Shown one piece after another: positions 45,785 to 57,961 of a DNA stretch of 64,000 nucleotides; the first letter of the stretch is position 1, and each line of letters opens with the position of its first letter. The position numbers and the translations under genes are program-made. The notes under the pieces are model-generated. The model had not been told where the DNA came from. It did not search any database and worked only from the letters and a program-made list of their open reading frames with translations. Source of the DNA: Hydractinia symbiolongicarpus (lineage: Eukaryota; Cnidaria; Hydrozoa; Anthoathecata; Hydractiniidae); NCBI RefSeq assembly GCF_029227915.1, contig NC_079876.1:16432001-16496000 (forward strand), given 5' to 3'.

Positions 45785-46407
45785 CTGAGTGAAAACTGAA
45801 TATCTAAAAAGCTTTTTTTTTTACCTGAATTTGGAAATTTTGGTTTATTTTAATTTGTTGTTTTGGAACGAAAGATGAAAAATATGTTGAAAATATGTTT
45901 GTTTTGCCCACTTAGACGAGAACCGAAGCCAAACAATAAGTTTAAATTTTGAAAAAAATATCGAACTTCCCTTCTGGTAGCGGATTCTACGCCAAAACAA
46001 ATCCCGTGAAATCAAGAGATAAGGAAACGTCGAGTTTTATGATTCTATAGATTCTCTGTGTTATATTATGTAAATTATGTAAAGTTGGTATTGGAATGGA
46101 TAACATCGTTTTGAGCTGATTTAATAAAGCTTTGAATCGCCGAATAAGCTTTTGTGGTGAAGACATTGTAATTCAATTTACATCGCACTCCAACATTAAA
46201 AATAGAATTGTTTACCGATAAAATCAGAAATAACTTTGCAAAATGACCACATTAATTTGTTTTTTTGCAATAGCCAATTATACGTTCAATAGTATTAATT
46301 CTATATCTTTCCAGTAACATTTCTGTGGCTACGAAGAACACAAAATCAGATAAAAAAACTCTCTTGAAAACTATGATTATAAGAACTAATGGTGTTTTAG
46401 TTGTAAG
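45785..46407. other. no gene seen
   Basis: AT-rich spacer with no supported feature. Confidence 0.4.
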
Positions 46408-46470
46408 CAACAACAACAACAACAACAACAACAACAGTAACGAAAACAAAAATAACAACGACAACTAAAT

Positions 46471-46525
<55 letters not shown>

Positions 46526-46587
46526 GTAACGAAAACAAAAATAACAACGACAACTAAATAACAACAACAACAACAACAACAACAACA
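46408..46587. repeat. (AAC)n microsatellite with a higher-order unit
   Basis: Three AAC runs are separated by two copies of an identical interruption (AGTAACGAAAACAAAAATAA, then CAACGACAACTAAAT). The array therefore grew partly by duplicating a unit of about 110 bp. Confidence 0.92.
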
Positions 46588-48620
46588 TCAGATTGAATCA
46601 ATTAGCTACATATGCTTACCAGTTAGTGTATTTGCCAAAATTTTGCGATTAGTTAGACATTGGCTAAGAAAACAGGTGAAAATAGGATAACTAATTATTA
46701 TTATAAGTTACCACAGAACTAACCTTCTTAGCTATGGCATGATTTAAAGTCATTGAAAAGGCATTTAATTGGGTTCCTCCTAAGGAAAAGAGAATGTACC
46801 TATAACAACTCAAAACATATTTTATAGTAATAAAAATATTGTTGGGTTGTTTTATCGTATAAAACAATTCAACAATATTAATTAATTATGGAATTCATTA
46901 ATTATGGAAACGTAAAATCGTGCAAAAAACGACCTTTAATGTCATAAGTATGCAGCGCGGAGCAGATAAAAAGTGAAATATATAAAAGTAAATAAGTTTT
47001 TTGGTTCATTTTTTCCTTTAAAAAAAGAATTGTATAAGAAACTAATAATTATATCATTTTTGTTTATAATAAACCTCAAAACTGCACAAATTGATGTCAA
47101 CAAGACACACAAGGCTTCTCAAAGAAAAGACTTGCGTGGTTGTTGTTAAAGATGTTGCGGGAAAGTTCGTTTATAAATTTGTTGACAAATTTGTTAAAGA
47201 AGTTAGTATTGTTGTTGCGGCGCCAAACGAAGAAATATTGAAAGAAAATGTCACATCGAACAAGGATAGCACTCTCGTTTCCAGGGATTTTTTGTCTTTT
47301 AGGAAAAAACGGATTTTCTAAAACGCGAAAATCCTTGGGAACAAGAGACAGAGATTAATTATCTGGTCACAATAACTAATTTTATAAAATGTGATTATCC
47401 TATAAAATAAGTTGTAGCTATGTCAATTTGGGTCTCTGAGTATAACATTGTAAAAAAAATACTGCAAAATTAGTACTGTTTGAGAGAGTTTTAAAAATTT
47501 TCCTTACAAGCGCTTTGTACTAGTGCCCAGACCAGCGCGTTAAGGTAACGCTTTCAGTTAAATCATTTGATCCCGCACAATTTCTGATAGAGTTTCACAT
47601 TAATTTTGCTTCCGAATTTTGTGTTTTCCTTTTCAGTAAATTGTGCTTTAAATCACACCCGTAGGAGTGTGATTTATTAAAAGTGTCTACCTTTTTAACA
47701 AAATTCGCCATAGTGAACAAAACGCATGTTTGCCAAAGAAAAGGAAATCACAATACTGATCTTTTGCCAAAACACACATCGCCTAACACAATGAACTGAC
47801 AATGAAAATATATCTTACGAGAGTGGAAAGCATGCTGAAAATATTATTTTACGCCACGTCAAAATCTTTAGCTATTCTTTAAAGAATGGATAAAAATATT
47901 TATCTCGTCCTCTTTGTGTCTATCAGTTACACATAAAGATGTTTTTCACACATTCACGACGAAAAAGTCGTGCCCTTTCGAATAAAAAGAATCCACAAGT
48001 ATTACTGAGTCGTCTCGCACATTCAGACAAGGCGGTCTCTTAACCACTTAATCTTGTTGGAATCCAGCCTACTTTCAGAAAAAACGATTTAGAATGTCCA
48101 AATGAGATTTTGAGTCTTTCCAAAATGGTAACCAAGGTGACGCTAAATGAGAATCCCAGCCTTCTCAATATAAGCTAAATCAAGAATTTAATTCCTAATT
48201 CAAGTCAATTTTAAGGAGTTTATTTTTAATTAGGATCAATATATTTCATTAATTCAATATTTCATTATTCCTATTACCTGTACCTTAAAATCTAACATTC
48301 GGGAATCATCAAAAGCTACCAATTTAAGGTATAGGTAATAGTATTACTGAATATTATAATCCTAAATGTTAATACAAATTAGAACGACAAACAATTTATC
48401 CACTTTGACAGTCTTAACGATAACATCATCAAATTTGTTATTATAAATTTAAGGATTTTGTAGGTTATTTAATGTGGCGTGACGCCAACATTTATTAATA
48501 AGATAATCCAAGAAATAGGACTTTATCGCGATATCCAGCAACAGAATAGCATATTTTGGCAGTTTTAATTGGTTATTGCTACACCTCTGCAAGCTACTTC
48601 AAGCTTCATTAAACTTTGGC
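46588..48620. other. no confident gene; one small hairpin
   Basis: No supported gene. An ORF at 47083-47321 (Val/Lys-rich) overlaps a hairpin at 47273-47349, where TCTCGTTTCCAGGGATTTT pairs imperfectly with AAAATCCTTGGGAACAAGAGA. That is a small foldback with ends like those of the CTCGTCCCC elements. Confidence 0.4.
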
Positions 48621-48622
48621 AC

Positions 48623-48630
48623 CATAAATA
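48623..48630 (+). promoter_or_regulatory. TATA-like box of the cysteine-rich gene
   Basis: CATAAATA lies about 30 bases before the likely start of the 5' UTR exon, whose donor is at 48709. The spacing fits a TATA-driven start at about 48652-48660. Confidence 0.5.
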
Positions 48631-48654
48631 CAGAAGAGAAACAGAGAACACTCA

Positions 48655-49660
48655 ACCAGAAGGGGGCTAAAGTCGTGAAGAAACTACAAGTACAAGATTC
48701 GTGCCAAGGTATGAATATTTATGTCTCTAGGTAAAGCTGTAGATGTAGTATTTCAAGTTTTAAATCAAGCTTTCTCTTTTTTTTAGATGAAGATTATTTT
48801 TGTGGTGATGATTGCGGTTATTGCAACGGTATCCGCTTTTAATACCTATCCAGAACGCAGAGGTATGTAAAAACTTTGTTTGGCACTAAATAGAAGTAAC
48901 ATAGCTTTGAAAGGATAAACAAACAGAAAATATGTTCACACTATTTTTTTGAAGAAACACCAACAATCCTTGACTTTAAACCCGATTTAAGGCCACCTCC
49001 CACCTCAATGCTGGTAAGGCTGAGCACGCCGGATGGGAAATTTAACTATCTTTTATGTGGGTCTGTATTTTGATATTTTAAAGTTGAGTAAACACAAGTT
49101 ATGGGTAAAAGACGGAATTTCGGTATTTCCACACTGCTGAGACGCCATACGGCGTACTTTGGTGTCTAAGTGTTAATGATAGTATTCAAAAATAGTTAAG
49201 GTCGGTCACTATAGTCGTCTTAGCGTATTTGACTGTAGTAATTTTTTTTCAGCGTTGTAATTAATTTTCCTCGTCATTTAGAAGCTGAATCTCCAACATA
49301 CGAGGAAGGCTATAGAAGAGGATACGCTGATGCAGGAATAAGTATGTAAAAGTAAATACATTAATAAATACATTAATTTGATTTTTCGCTACCTTAAAAC
49401 CTTTATACATAGACAATCGAGTTGCAGACCCTCGTCGTGGTTTCTTCGGCACTGTTACCAAAGACTGCAGCTCAAGTGTAAAGAACTGCAATGGATGCCG
49501 AGGCTATTTGTCAAGTTGTTGTTCGGATAAGAATTGCAGCGGTGGTAGGAGATGCAAAAGAGGACTTTGGAGTTACTCGTGCGATAATTAATATGTATTG
49601 CTAGTGTAATGTGTATTGGTTTAATATACATATTCGTACAAAAGTATTTTTTAGAATACA
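48655..49660 (+). CDS. secreted cysteine-rich precursor, four-exon gene (possible toxin or antimicrobial-like)
   Basis: A non-coding exon (about 48655-48708, donor GTATGA) is joined to coding exons 48787-48862, 49282-49341 and 49413-49591. All introns are GT-AG, all coding junctions are phase 1, and the ATG follows a T-rich acceptor directly. The product is 104 residues. Residues 1-17 form a signal peptide. An acidic Tyr/Arg-rich region follows, with dibasic sites near 24-25 and 53-54 that could be propeptide cleavage points. The C-terminal domain has eight cysteines at 64, 71, 74, 81, 82, 87, 93 and 102. The adjacent CC pair and spacing recall inhibitor-cystine-knot peptides with one extra disulfide, but no family is certain. 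Secretion is well supported; a toxin, antimicrobial or structural role is open. The frame is intact. Intron 2 carries a copy of the 12.6-kb repeat. Confidence 0.72.
48965..49150 (+). repeat. interspersed repeat family (ACCTCAATG...GAGCAC), copy 2
   Basis: Lies in the intron between the first two coding exons of the cysteine-rich gene. Contains CCTCCCACCTCAATGCTGG and GAGCACGCCGGATGGG, shared with 12630-12830 and 49785-49960. Confidence 0.65.
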
Positions 49661-49784
49661 AATCCTTCTCTATTGCTACACGTTAATGACAAAATATACG
49701 AGTTATATTTAATATCTTGAGTCTTAGCCTCTATAGCAATTATTCGCAGAACCCCAAATTTCCATTATTTTTTTCCCTGAAGAT

Positions 49785-49960
49785 CTTTCGACTTTGAACT
49801 TGGTTTCTTTTTAGCTACCTCCCACCTCAATGCTGGTCAGCCTGAGCGCTGGTGGGCATAAGAAGTTCAATTCTTATTTATATGGGCTCCATCTTGATAA
49901 CTTAAAGTTTAGTGATCATGAGTAATGGGTAATAGAAGGCATGTTGGAATTTTCACCAAG
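49785..49960 (+). repeat. interspersed repeat family (ACCTCAATG...GAGCAC), copy 3
   Basis: About 200 bases downstream of the cysteine-rich gene. Shares CTACCTCCCACCTCAATGC and the downstream CTTAAAGTTTAGTGATCA block with the other copies. Confidence 0.65.
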
Positions 49961-50530
49961 AACTGGAAACGTATTAAATTATTCACCTACACAAAAATCC
50001 CCCAAAAACGTAAATGAAGTTAGAATTTTTTAAAAAAAACATAATGCTGACATCAGCAAGTTTTAGATTTATCCCAAATTTGCGAAAACAATTCACCAGC
50101 TCAGTTTTTTTGAGGCAAAAAACTTAGTTTTAAAGCGCTATCATTTGGTTAATAGTTAAATTCGATTCTTTTGGTTCTTTAGACCTGGGACAAAATCTAT
50201 TTAAGGCACCAAATACACACAAAAGATTAAACAAAATTTTAATATCACTTTTACCGCGAAATGCCGCTTATCTGTAGCATATTTTGTCTATATTTTTACA
50301 TCATGTTCATGAATATATAGAAAGATACATGAAGATATAAAAAGGCGTGAAAGGGCGTACATTTAGACAATATTAACGCCTTCGTACAAAAACTATCCCA
50401 ACTATTTTATGCATGTAAGTCACACAGTTATTAATAGCGTTAAATTGTAAGGCATGTTTAGGTATCAATAGCATTAAGAGTGGGACTAACATGGGCTATC
50501 CCCACTTAAAATTTGATGAGGGACACATCG
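49961..50530. other. no gene seen
   Basis: AT-rich spacer before the satellite; nothing supported. Confidence 0.4.
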
Positions 50531-50537
50531 TGTCGTT

Positions 50538-51010
50538 GTAATGTATCACTTTGTAATTCAATCGCACTTTGTAATCCAATTTTGTATCACTTTGTAATTC
50601 AATCGCACTTTGTAATCCAATTTTTGCGCACTTTGTAATTCAATCGCACTTTGTAATCCAATTTTGTCGCACTTTGTAATTTAATCGCACTTTGTAATCC
50701 AATTTTGTCGCACTTTGTAATTCAATCGCACTTTGTAATCCAATTTTGTCGCACTTTGTAATTCAATCGCACTTTGTAATCCAATTTTGTCGCACTTTGT
50801 AATTCAATCGCACTTTGTAATCCAATTTTGTCGCACTTTTTAATTCAATCGCACTTTGTAATCCAATTTTGTATCACTTTGTAATTCAATCGCACTTTGT
50901 AATCCAATTTTGTCGCACTTTGTAATTCAATCGCACTTTGTAATCCAATTTCGTCGCACTTTGCAATTCCATCGCACTTTGTAACCCATTTGGTCGCACT
51001 TTGCAATCCC
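50538..51010. repeat. satellite of about 42 bp (CACTTTGTAAT units)
   Basis: About eleven units, each made of two half-units of about 20 bp (CACTTTGTAATTCAATCG and CACTTTGTAATCCAATTTTG). The first base pair of each unit varies between TATCAC and TCGCAC. Units decay at the 3' end. The minus-strand ORF covering it is a by-product. Confidence 0.92.
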
Positions 51011-52314
51011 ACCTTCTCACATTTTGTACAGGACGTATATTTATAACAGTATTTGTTTAATGAATACTCATCCTGTATATAAATTCGAATTAATAATAAT
51101 AATAAAAATAATAATAATCCCTTACAGATGATGACCATAAGATTTTTTTTTTCTTGATTCATACATACACTTTTAGCTTCTTTCACACGAATTTAAATAC
51201 TACGTATAATACTGAGTATTTCGTGGATATTTTGATGATATGCATGTATTTTCGTGTTAACCTTTTTTAGTCACTGTCTATTCCATTTTGTTTACATTAA
51301 TTGTGTTACCCATCTTTTTTTTAAACATAAAAGTCTGTTCTAGAAGTTTCTCGTGAGAATCTCAACACTCAATAACTTTGTCTTTTTGGAATAAATCAGC
51401 TACCAACATATCGAACGTTGCGTTGCTGATGTCTTATGAACTGGAAATAAACTGGAGCATGCACGGGGTCTTGCCTCTTGTGTTAATACTTACAATATGG
51501 CGACTACTGAAGTACGCATTATTTTATAAATAATGTGACGTAGTTATCGGAGAGAATAAAGAGTCAGAAGTTGAGATAGATATACCCCAATTACGTTAAA
51601 CTTTTGGTTATTTGATTTACTTGAATTATCGCTTTAGCGAACTACAATAATGTAAAAACCTGGATAAGCAATAGAAATGTCACCTGTTAGAATTTATTTC
51701 TATGTGCAGTGTTAACTGGAAAAAACATGTAGCTGTAATTGTCATCTCTTCTATAAATATTTAATACAAAAAGTGTTTAGAAACATTCGCAGAAATATAC
51801 GAGAGAATATTCTATGGTAAAAATTTCGGATATTACAAAGTGCCACAAAATTGTCCGTCCTTTGAATGATCTGATTATCGTACTAGTATGGAAATTTTAT
51901 GAAATTGTATTGCTTTTAATCCTGGAGGAAAGTAAACTCTTCTGTCTTTATTTTAGATCTACTGCCATGAAGCGGTCACTGATCTATGCATTGTAGCCAC
52001 TTTTTGCAAGTACGGAAAAGTGCTAAACAGAATGGGGCACGAGATTAGAGATTACTAGTAAAAATAACATTACTGGCATGCAAATTCATTCGGCAGTTTA
52101 ACGAAATATACGAAATATGAGAAATACACGAAATATACGACATAAATAAATAAATGAATAAATGAAATATCGCAAATAAATATCGTATTTTTTGAAGGTT
52201 TTGTCAGTATCAGTATTTATTTTCTCTAATTTTAAAATTGCACACTGGCAAATTTTGTATCTAAGTATAATTCTGTCAGAATTTACAGATGGGGGGCACT
52301 TTATTCCTCAACTC
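51011..52314. other. no gene seen
   Basis: AT-rich with a short (AAT)n run near 51090 and local CGAAATATAC repeats near 52105-52140. No supported ORF. Confidence 0.4.
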
Positions 52315-52615
52315 CATTATTATTATCATTATTGAAATTATTTACCCAGGATAGCCTCTTCAGTTCCTCTTGGTACTGCTATCAACAAGGGCCCTCAGAA
52401 AGGGATTCTAGTCCGCCTAAAGATGTCATTCCAGCTACGAAAACCGTGCAAGCACTGCAATCGCTCCAGGCAACGACACCTAAGATAAAAATCCCACTCT
52501 CATGCTCAACGCTAAGCAGAAAGTATCGATTCACACTTTTATAGTCTTTGGCATGACTCGGCCAAGACCTCACGCACTGGAAGCGAACGCTCTACCACAA
52601 GGCTACCAGTCATAC
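52315..52615 (-). mobile_element. tRNA-derived SINE, minus strand
   Basis: The minus strand from 52612 downward starts with a tRNA-like head: A-box-like TAGCCTTGTGGTAGAGCG, then a degenerate B box near 52550. A body of about 200 bp follows, then a tail of AATAATGATAATAATAATGG near 52315-52340. A tRNA head plus body plus simple-repeat tail supports SINE. ORFs across it on both strands are incidental. Confidence 0.65.
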
Positions 52616-52889
52616 TTTCAAGTCTGAAAAAAACGTACACTATGCTTATAAAGAAAAAAAATAGCAGTTAAAACAAAATAAAATTATGCGCATCAAAAAT
52701 AATATTAACCTGCAGACGAAAATAAAATATTTAAAAAAATGCCGTTTTGGTAAATCCCTTATGTTTGATACAAGTTTGATACAAGTTTTTATAAGTACTT
52801 TGTTCTAATTAATTCAAAACAAGTATATTAGTTGAAGCGTGACGGCAATATGAGCACGGTTTTTTCTTAATAACTCCTTAACGCTATGC

Positions 52890-53150
52890 TGCATGGCTAC
52901 ACTTCTTACTTTCAATATTTATCTATTAGACACCTGCATGCCTAATTTTTAGGTCCCATGCCTTTCAGAGGCTTTGATATTGACTATAACACGAAACTAC
53001 CCCTAAAAATCTCTATGAAACCCTTATAACGGGGAAAATATAATAACTCTTGTTAGGATTATCCTTAGAACTTGAAACTTACAACACAACTTTGTTTCAT
53101 CAAGGATAATCATTTCCCATGTTTTGGTCACGTGATTAATCCGATTTTCG
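52890..53150 (+). repeat. interspersed repeat, copy 3 (relative of the 33-kb MITE interior)
   Basis: Closely matches 33018-33270 (ATCTATTAGACACCTGCATG, CCTTTCAGAGGCT, ACGAAACTACCCCTAAAA) but lacks the CCCTATTCGGTC ends. It is either a truncated copy or the source sequence captured by the MITE. Confidence 0.7.
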
Positions 53151-55275
53151 GTTTTCACCTTAGAAGGCCATATATACGAGATTGCTACAAAGAGGGGACG
53201 AGGTTGCTATATTTAATGTAATTTTGACGTGCGAAATTTGTGCACAGACATGTTGTACTATGGTGTCGTATAACGACAGAACAAAATGTTGAATATGTTA
53301 TGTCAACACAATTTCGATCCCAGAGCATTTTACGTTTTAATGAATTCCATAGTGGCCACTTTTTAATAACGGATCAGAAGTCACAGGACCCTGGGGACGA
53401 GGTTGGTGTCAACATTCATAGGATGTTGTACGCTATCAAGCATTATTGAATATTTTAAACTGAAAATTTATCGATAGGTGTATAAAAATGTTTTTAGATA
53501 AAGTTCTTGTAGAGAAGTCTCAAACTTGTGCGGTAGAATAAAAACCGTTGTCCATATTTTTGGGAACGTTGTCCTAATAACTACGCACTAGACTGGTCAA
53601 CTCTGTTAATAAATCTCTTACGTGCAGTCTTAAAGTGGCGTTTCGCTCCCCGGTTCGTTTGTCAACATTTTTAAAATTTTAGAACCGTATTCCTAAGGCT
53701 TTGCTTTCAATTGTGGTTAATGAATATAAGTGTAGAAGCTGCAACGCTACATAACCGTCATTTGAAAATAACATCTAGAAATTTCCCCTGTGACCGGTAA
53801 GGCTGTTAAAAATGCTCATTTATCTGCCGTCAACGAACACTTTTTCTCTGCGGTTTAGCTTCCGGTAACGACTTTAGTGTCATCACGTCCGGCTCCCAAT
53901 AATTTTAGAAATTAAGTAGAGCTTGATGATTTTTATGAAGATACATGTGCTTAACAAGAAAATATCCTCATTTCCATTATATCTTATGTCATATGCTGAC
54001 GTTTATTGCCATATTTGGTTAGTTTATTGCCATACTTGGTTAGTTTATTAATACAAAAGAGATAGATATATTTCGCTATTAAAATAAAAACACAAGTGAA
54101 ATGCTACTAGAAGTGAAAAATACACTGGCCGTAGCAAGTAGAAGACCCAAATCGTTTTATCATCAATCCCCGTTAACAGGCTACGAAACAGCTCTTGGTT
54201 TTCGACTTTAGTAACTTACCTGAAAGTGGATATAATGACGGTGGAAAAGTTTATGATCAGTGAGGACAAGAAACAACAACTTAGTCATCTTAAATATCTT
54301 ATTGGGCATACAAATATAACTGAAAATGACAGAAGATTTCCCTACATATATTGAATATCCATGATTTATTCGATATAAGTACCTAGCTTCGCTTTTAACT
54401 CAAAGTTTTTAATAAAATAAACTTCAAACCTTTTGAACTAGCTAGCTATATCTTTCAAAATTTTGCACAGAAGCATATTAGTTTATAGTACATAAAGCCA
54501 GCCTAAGGAACAACAATGACTTTTTAGAGGTACTAATTACCTAGCATTTTTTAACAAATACAGCCCCTCGTGTGGTCTCTGTTCCCTCGTTAGAACAAAC
54601 CCTAGATTTAATGATATTTAATATATTATACAGACCGTAGCTTATTTTATCGCCAAAAATACTGAAGTAAATTTTTTTTTCAGAAATTAAATATAAACAA
54701 GAAAACCTCTCTGTTTAAACACAAAATCCAATCAATCAATTAAAATACGGTTAAAATCTGCCGATGCGAGAAAAAGAAAAAACTGGGACGGTTTAAACAC
54801 TCCCGGACGGTTTAAACTGCCAGTATTTTTAATTTTCTAAAAAGCTTTCTTTCGTTTTCAAGATATTCACATTTAAAGAATTTCAAATTTATTTATGCTG
54901 CATAAATTATGTCATATTTAAGTAACAGCAAAATTTGACATTTTTTGTTATCAGTAATTCTAGACGTGTTAAGGGATGTGCATTCAAACCTTATCAATAC
55001 ATAGGTATTATAAAGTTGAATTCATATTAACATAAATTTTTTTAATTCCGTAATTAGCATAATTCCGTAAGTCCTAATCGCAAAACTTAATTCTGGCTGT
55101 TGAAACAAGAAAACTTTTAACTATCTACGCTTTTGTGCGAATATTTTATCGTAGGGGGTATATATAAATATATATATAAAGGGTGATGTCGATTAAGATT
55201 AAAAAAACACTGTAAAGAACTTTTACAATAAAAAAATATCAGTAATATATATTTTTTTTCTTTCAGTAAATTATT
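53151..55275. other. no gene seen; CCCTGGGGACGAGG ends
   Basis: GGGGACGAGGTTG occurs at about 53187 and 53390 in the same orientation, matching the right-hand TIR of the 57962-58819 element. These may be leftover ends. The rest is empty AT-rich sequence. Confidence 0.35.
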
Positions 55276-55585
55276 TTTAACAACCTTGAATAAAGATACA
55301 CCACTGGGTAAGCGAAAGGATAGGGAAGTCCTGTTTGTACCATCGCAACATCATATTACTGCGACTTTGAGTAACAAATTTGCAAATGAGAAAAGAAAAA
55401 TCACTTATAAAAGGCAGGAATTTATAAAAAGTAGCAGCTTGGATGTGATTCTCAAATATCTTTACAAGCATAGCGGCAGGAAAAAAAGTCACCATCTTTA
55501 TATTATTTTATTGTCTAAACAAACCACTCCAGCGACGATCTGGCGACTCCGCTTGCCACATTACTTCATGCTTTTTAATCCATAA
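55276..55585 (+). CDS. possible exon, unrecognised
   Basis: A strong acceptor (TTTTTTTTCTTTCAG, ending 55266) is followed by an open frame of about 100 codons to a stop at 55583-55585. The translation is Lys/Arg-rich and mixed in composition (GKRKDREVLFVPSQ, NEKRKITYKRQEF), more protein-like than nearby ORFs. No donor or upstream exon was found and there is no ATG at the start. Could be a last exon or chance; no family recognised. Confidence 0.25.
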
Positions 55586-55589
55586 AACA

Positions 55590-56815
55590 ACTTTGCAAAA
55601 ATGCAGGTAAACAAGGTGGACAGTTGAGCAAAAAAAGAATCAGCTGAAACTTCCTAATTTCGTGATTTACGTCTTAATTGTGTTAGGTGTTTTTTCCAAG
55701 GTGAGAAACATTGGAATAATTTCCAAAGTCTATTTTACCAATGATCGAATAACGGACTTTATACGCTAGAGCTGTTTGTTTGTTCGGTACAAACGCTAAG
55801 CTCTATACTAAATAATAAAAAAGCAGCTACGCAAAACTCTGGACTTTTTTGAGAATAAATTTTTGACGTAACCAACAATGTTGTTGTCTATAATAAAGTG
55901 AAAGCTTGTGTTTACAATTATATTTAAGACTTTTGGAATGAAGAATCATCTGAAATGACAAAAAAGATAATTGTATCATCATAATGGAGATACAAAATCA
56001 TTAGCAACACTGGTAAAAACTTTAGAAAAAGAATAAAATGGAATAAAAAATAGAATCAAGTCTGCAGAATGAATTTTCAAAATGCGCATAATCTAGCTAG
56101 CATAAGTTCCTTAAATAATGCAATCGAAATGTTTTAAGCTTCAAAATGATATGAAATCAATATAAAACCATAGTTGAAAGACAAGATAAGGACTAAATAC
56201 ATACTAGAAAATCCACAGCAAGTAACCAGTGACCAGTGTATAACAACCAACACATGTGTGATAAGACTTAAAATGGCAGAAAAATCAGTTAAACGTTTGT
56301 ACGGGAAGCAAAAGAAGCGCCTTTTACACAAAAATGAATAAGGTGTAAGTCAATAACTTTTACAGGAATATGAAATAGGTTTATCTTAAGTTAAACTTAA
56401 CTACACTATAATAAATACAACATTATGAGCACTAGATCTTAAGACATTATTTTAAAAATCAATGTCAACCCGTTTTATAAAAATATTTTTTGTCGCATCG
56501 GCTAGTTTTCATTTAATGTCGCACATAAAAATTTTCTGCGTAAAAGATTCACCAATGTTTTCATTTTTTATCCATAGACGAAGAAGGACTAAACCAAACA
56601 TACATTCCTGCGGATTGTGTGAATAAACTGGCCGTTTCGGGAGGAAGTTCTACGGTGTATTACTGATTTGTACTAAATTCTCCAATTGTGCAGAAAAAGG
56701 GATCACGTTATTAATAATTAATTATTTTCAACTGGCACAGCAAAAGACTAAAGAAAAAGATGAAAGTAGAAAAATGAGTTCAAGTTTGTAAACTCTTTTT
56801 GATTTATTTCGCTTT
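55590..56815. other. no gene seen
   Basis: AT-rich spacer without supported features. Confidence 0.4.
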
Positions 56816-56819
56816 TTAA

Positions 56820-57252
56820 AGGTTACCTCCCGTGAAAAATCAAGTTAAGCTCATATGAAAGAGCTTGAAAGGTTGTCTAGGAATTTGAATATTTTTTTTA
56901 AAATTCTTGATTGGTTCTTTAGAATTTGGACTAAGAATATTCACTAATTATGCATGATGTCATGAGTATGCTCTGCAAGGGAGTTAATTTAACATTTTTG
57001 AAAAGCCATTTAGAGTTAAAAATGTTTTCTGGCCATTCACTTTGACGGGTTTTGAAAATTTTACATAATTTTTTATATTTAGTTACCATAATTATGCTCA
57101 ATGCATAATCACAATTTCGCATAATTAGCACTACTTTTAAGACAAATATCTCGAGAACGGATAAAGATTTTTCAAAAAAATAAAAAGATTTCTAGACAAC
57201 TTTCAAAGATCTTTAATATGAGCTCAACTTGATTTTTAGCAGGAGGAAACCT
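56820..57252. mobile_element. TTAA-flanked MITE, family D, long TIRs
   Basis: TTAA at 56816-56819 and 57253-57256 flank a 433-bp element whose arms pair over about 75 bp: AGGTTACCTCC at the left, AGGTTTCCTCC at the right reverse-complemented, then matching AAAAATCAAGTT, GAGCTCATAT-like and AGTTGTCTAG blocks. Non-autonomous. Confidence 0.82.
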
Positions 57253-57961
57253 TTAAAAAGAATTTTATCCTGTTGAAACTCCTTGTAAGCAAATACAAAT
57301 CTAGCTTCATAAAATTTCAGATCACAAAAAAAATAACAAACGACCGTTGTAGTTTGATGAAACCATGGTGAAACTGGCGAAAACAACTGAACATAAAATA
57401 ATAATTCAAAATGATTTATTTGTAAAAATAATAGGTTTTTGTACCTTTTGTACCGTTTAACAGGGTAGTTCTGTTATCAACACTCAAAACTAATAATTTG
57501 CGTACCGCTACACTAGACTGGAACCCTTCCGTGCTTCACTAGTCTTGATAGTAAAAACAACGACAAAAAAACAAGCCCTTTTTATAGTTGTACCGGCTAA
57601 AGCCGTAGAACAAAAAGTAGCAAATTAATTATTCATAAACAGGTTGTCTGTGTGGTTCTGAAGAGTGTATAATTTCTGGCACCTGGACCTTTTGAGTGGT
57701 CAGTTTATTTTTTCGGAAATGGCGGGGATTGAGCTTGTTAAATCGTTTTGCAGCCCCTTTAATACTTCAGCTATTTACAGTTCATTTATTTTATTAAAAA
57801 AGTAAAAATGTAAAATCACACAAAGACATTAGGTTTAAAAAAATCAAGTTACGTCATCGTCAGTTTTAAGGAAAAGGTGTTTTACAACCCTTTTGAATCG
57901 TCATATACTCATAGGCTTTTCATTATAATTTAATCGTTATATCTTTTTAAAAATCTCGCCT

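Noticed and set aside
46252-46588. Poly-Leu and poly-Cys/Val ORFs on the minus strand
   Set aside because: Translation of the (AAC)n microsatellite.
47083-47321. Val/Lys-rich ORF with KFVYKFVDKFVK
   Set aside because: No splice signals or ATG context that convinces; overlaps a small foldback; kept only as a note.
50538-51010. CRISPR-like regular array
   Set aside because: The repeat has no unique spacers and the genome is eukaryotic; it is a simple satellite.
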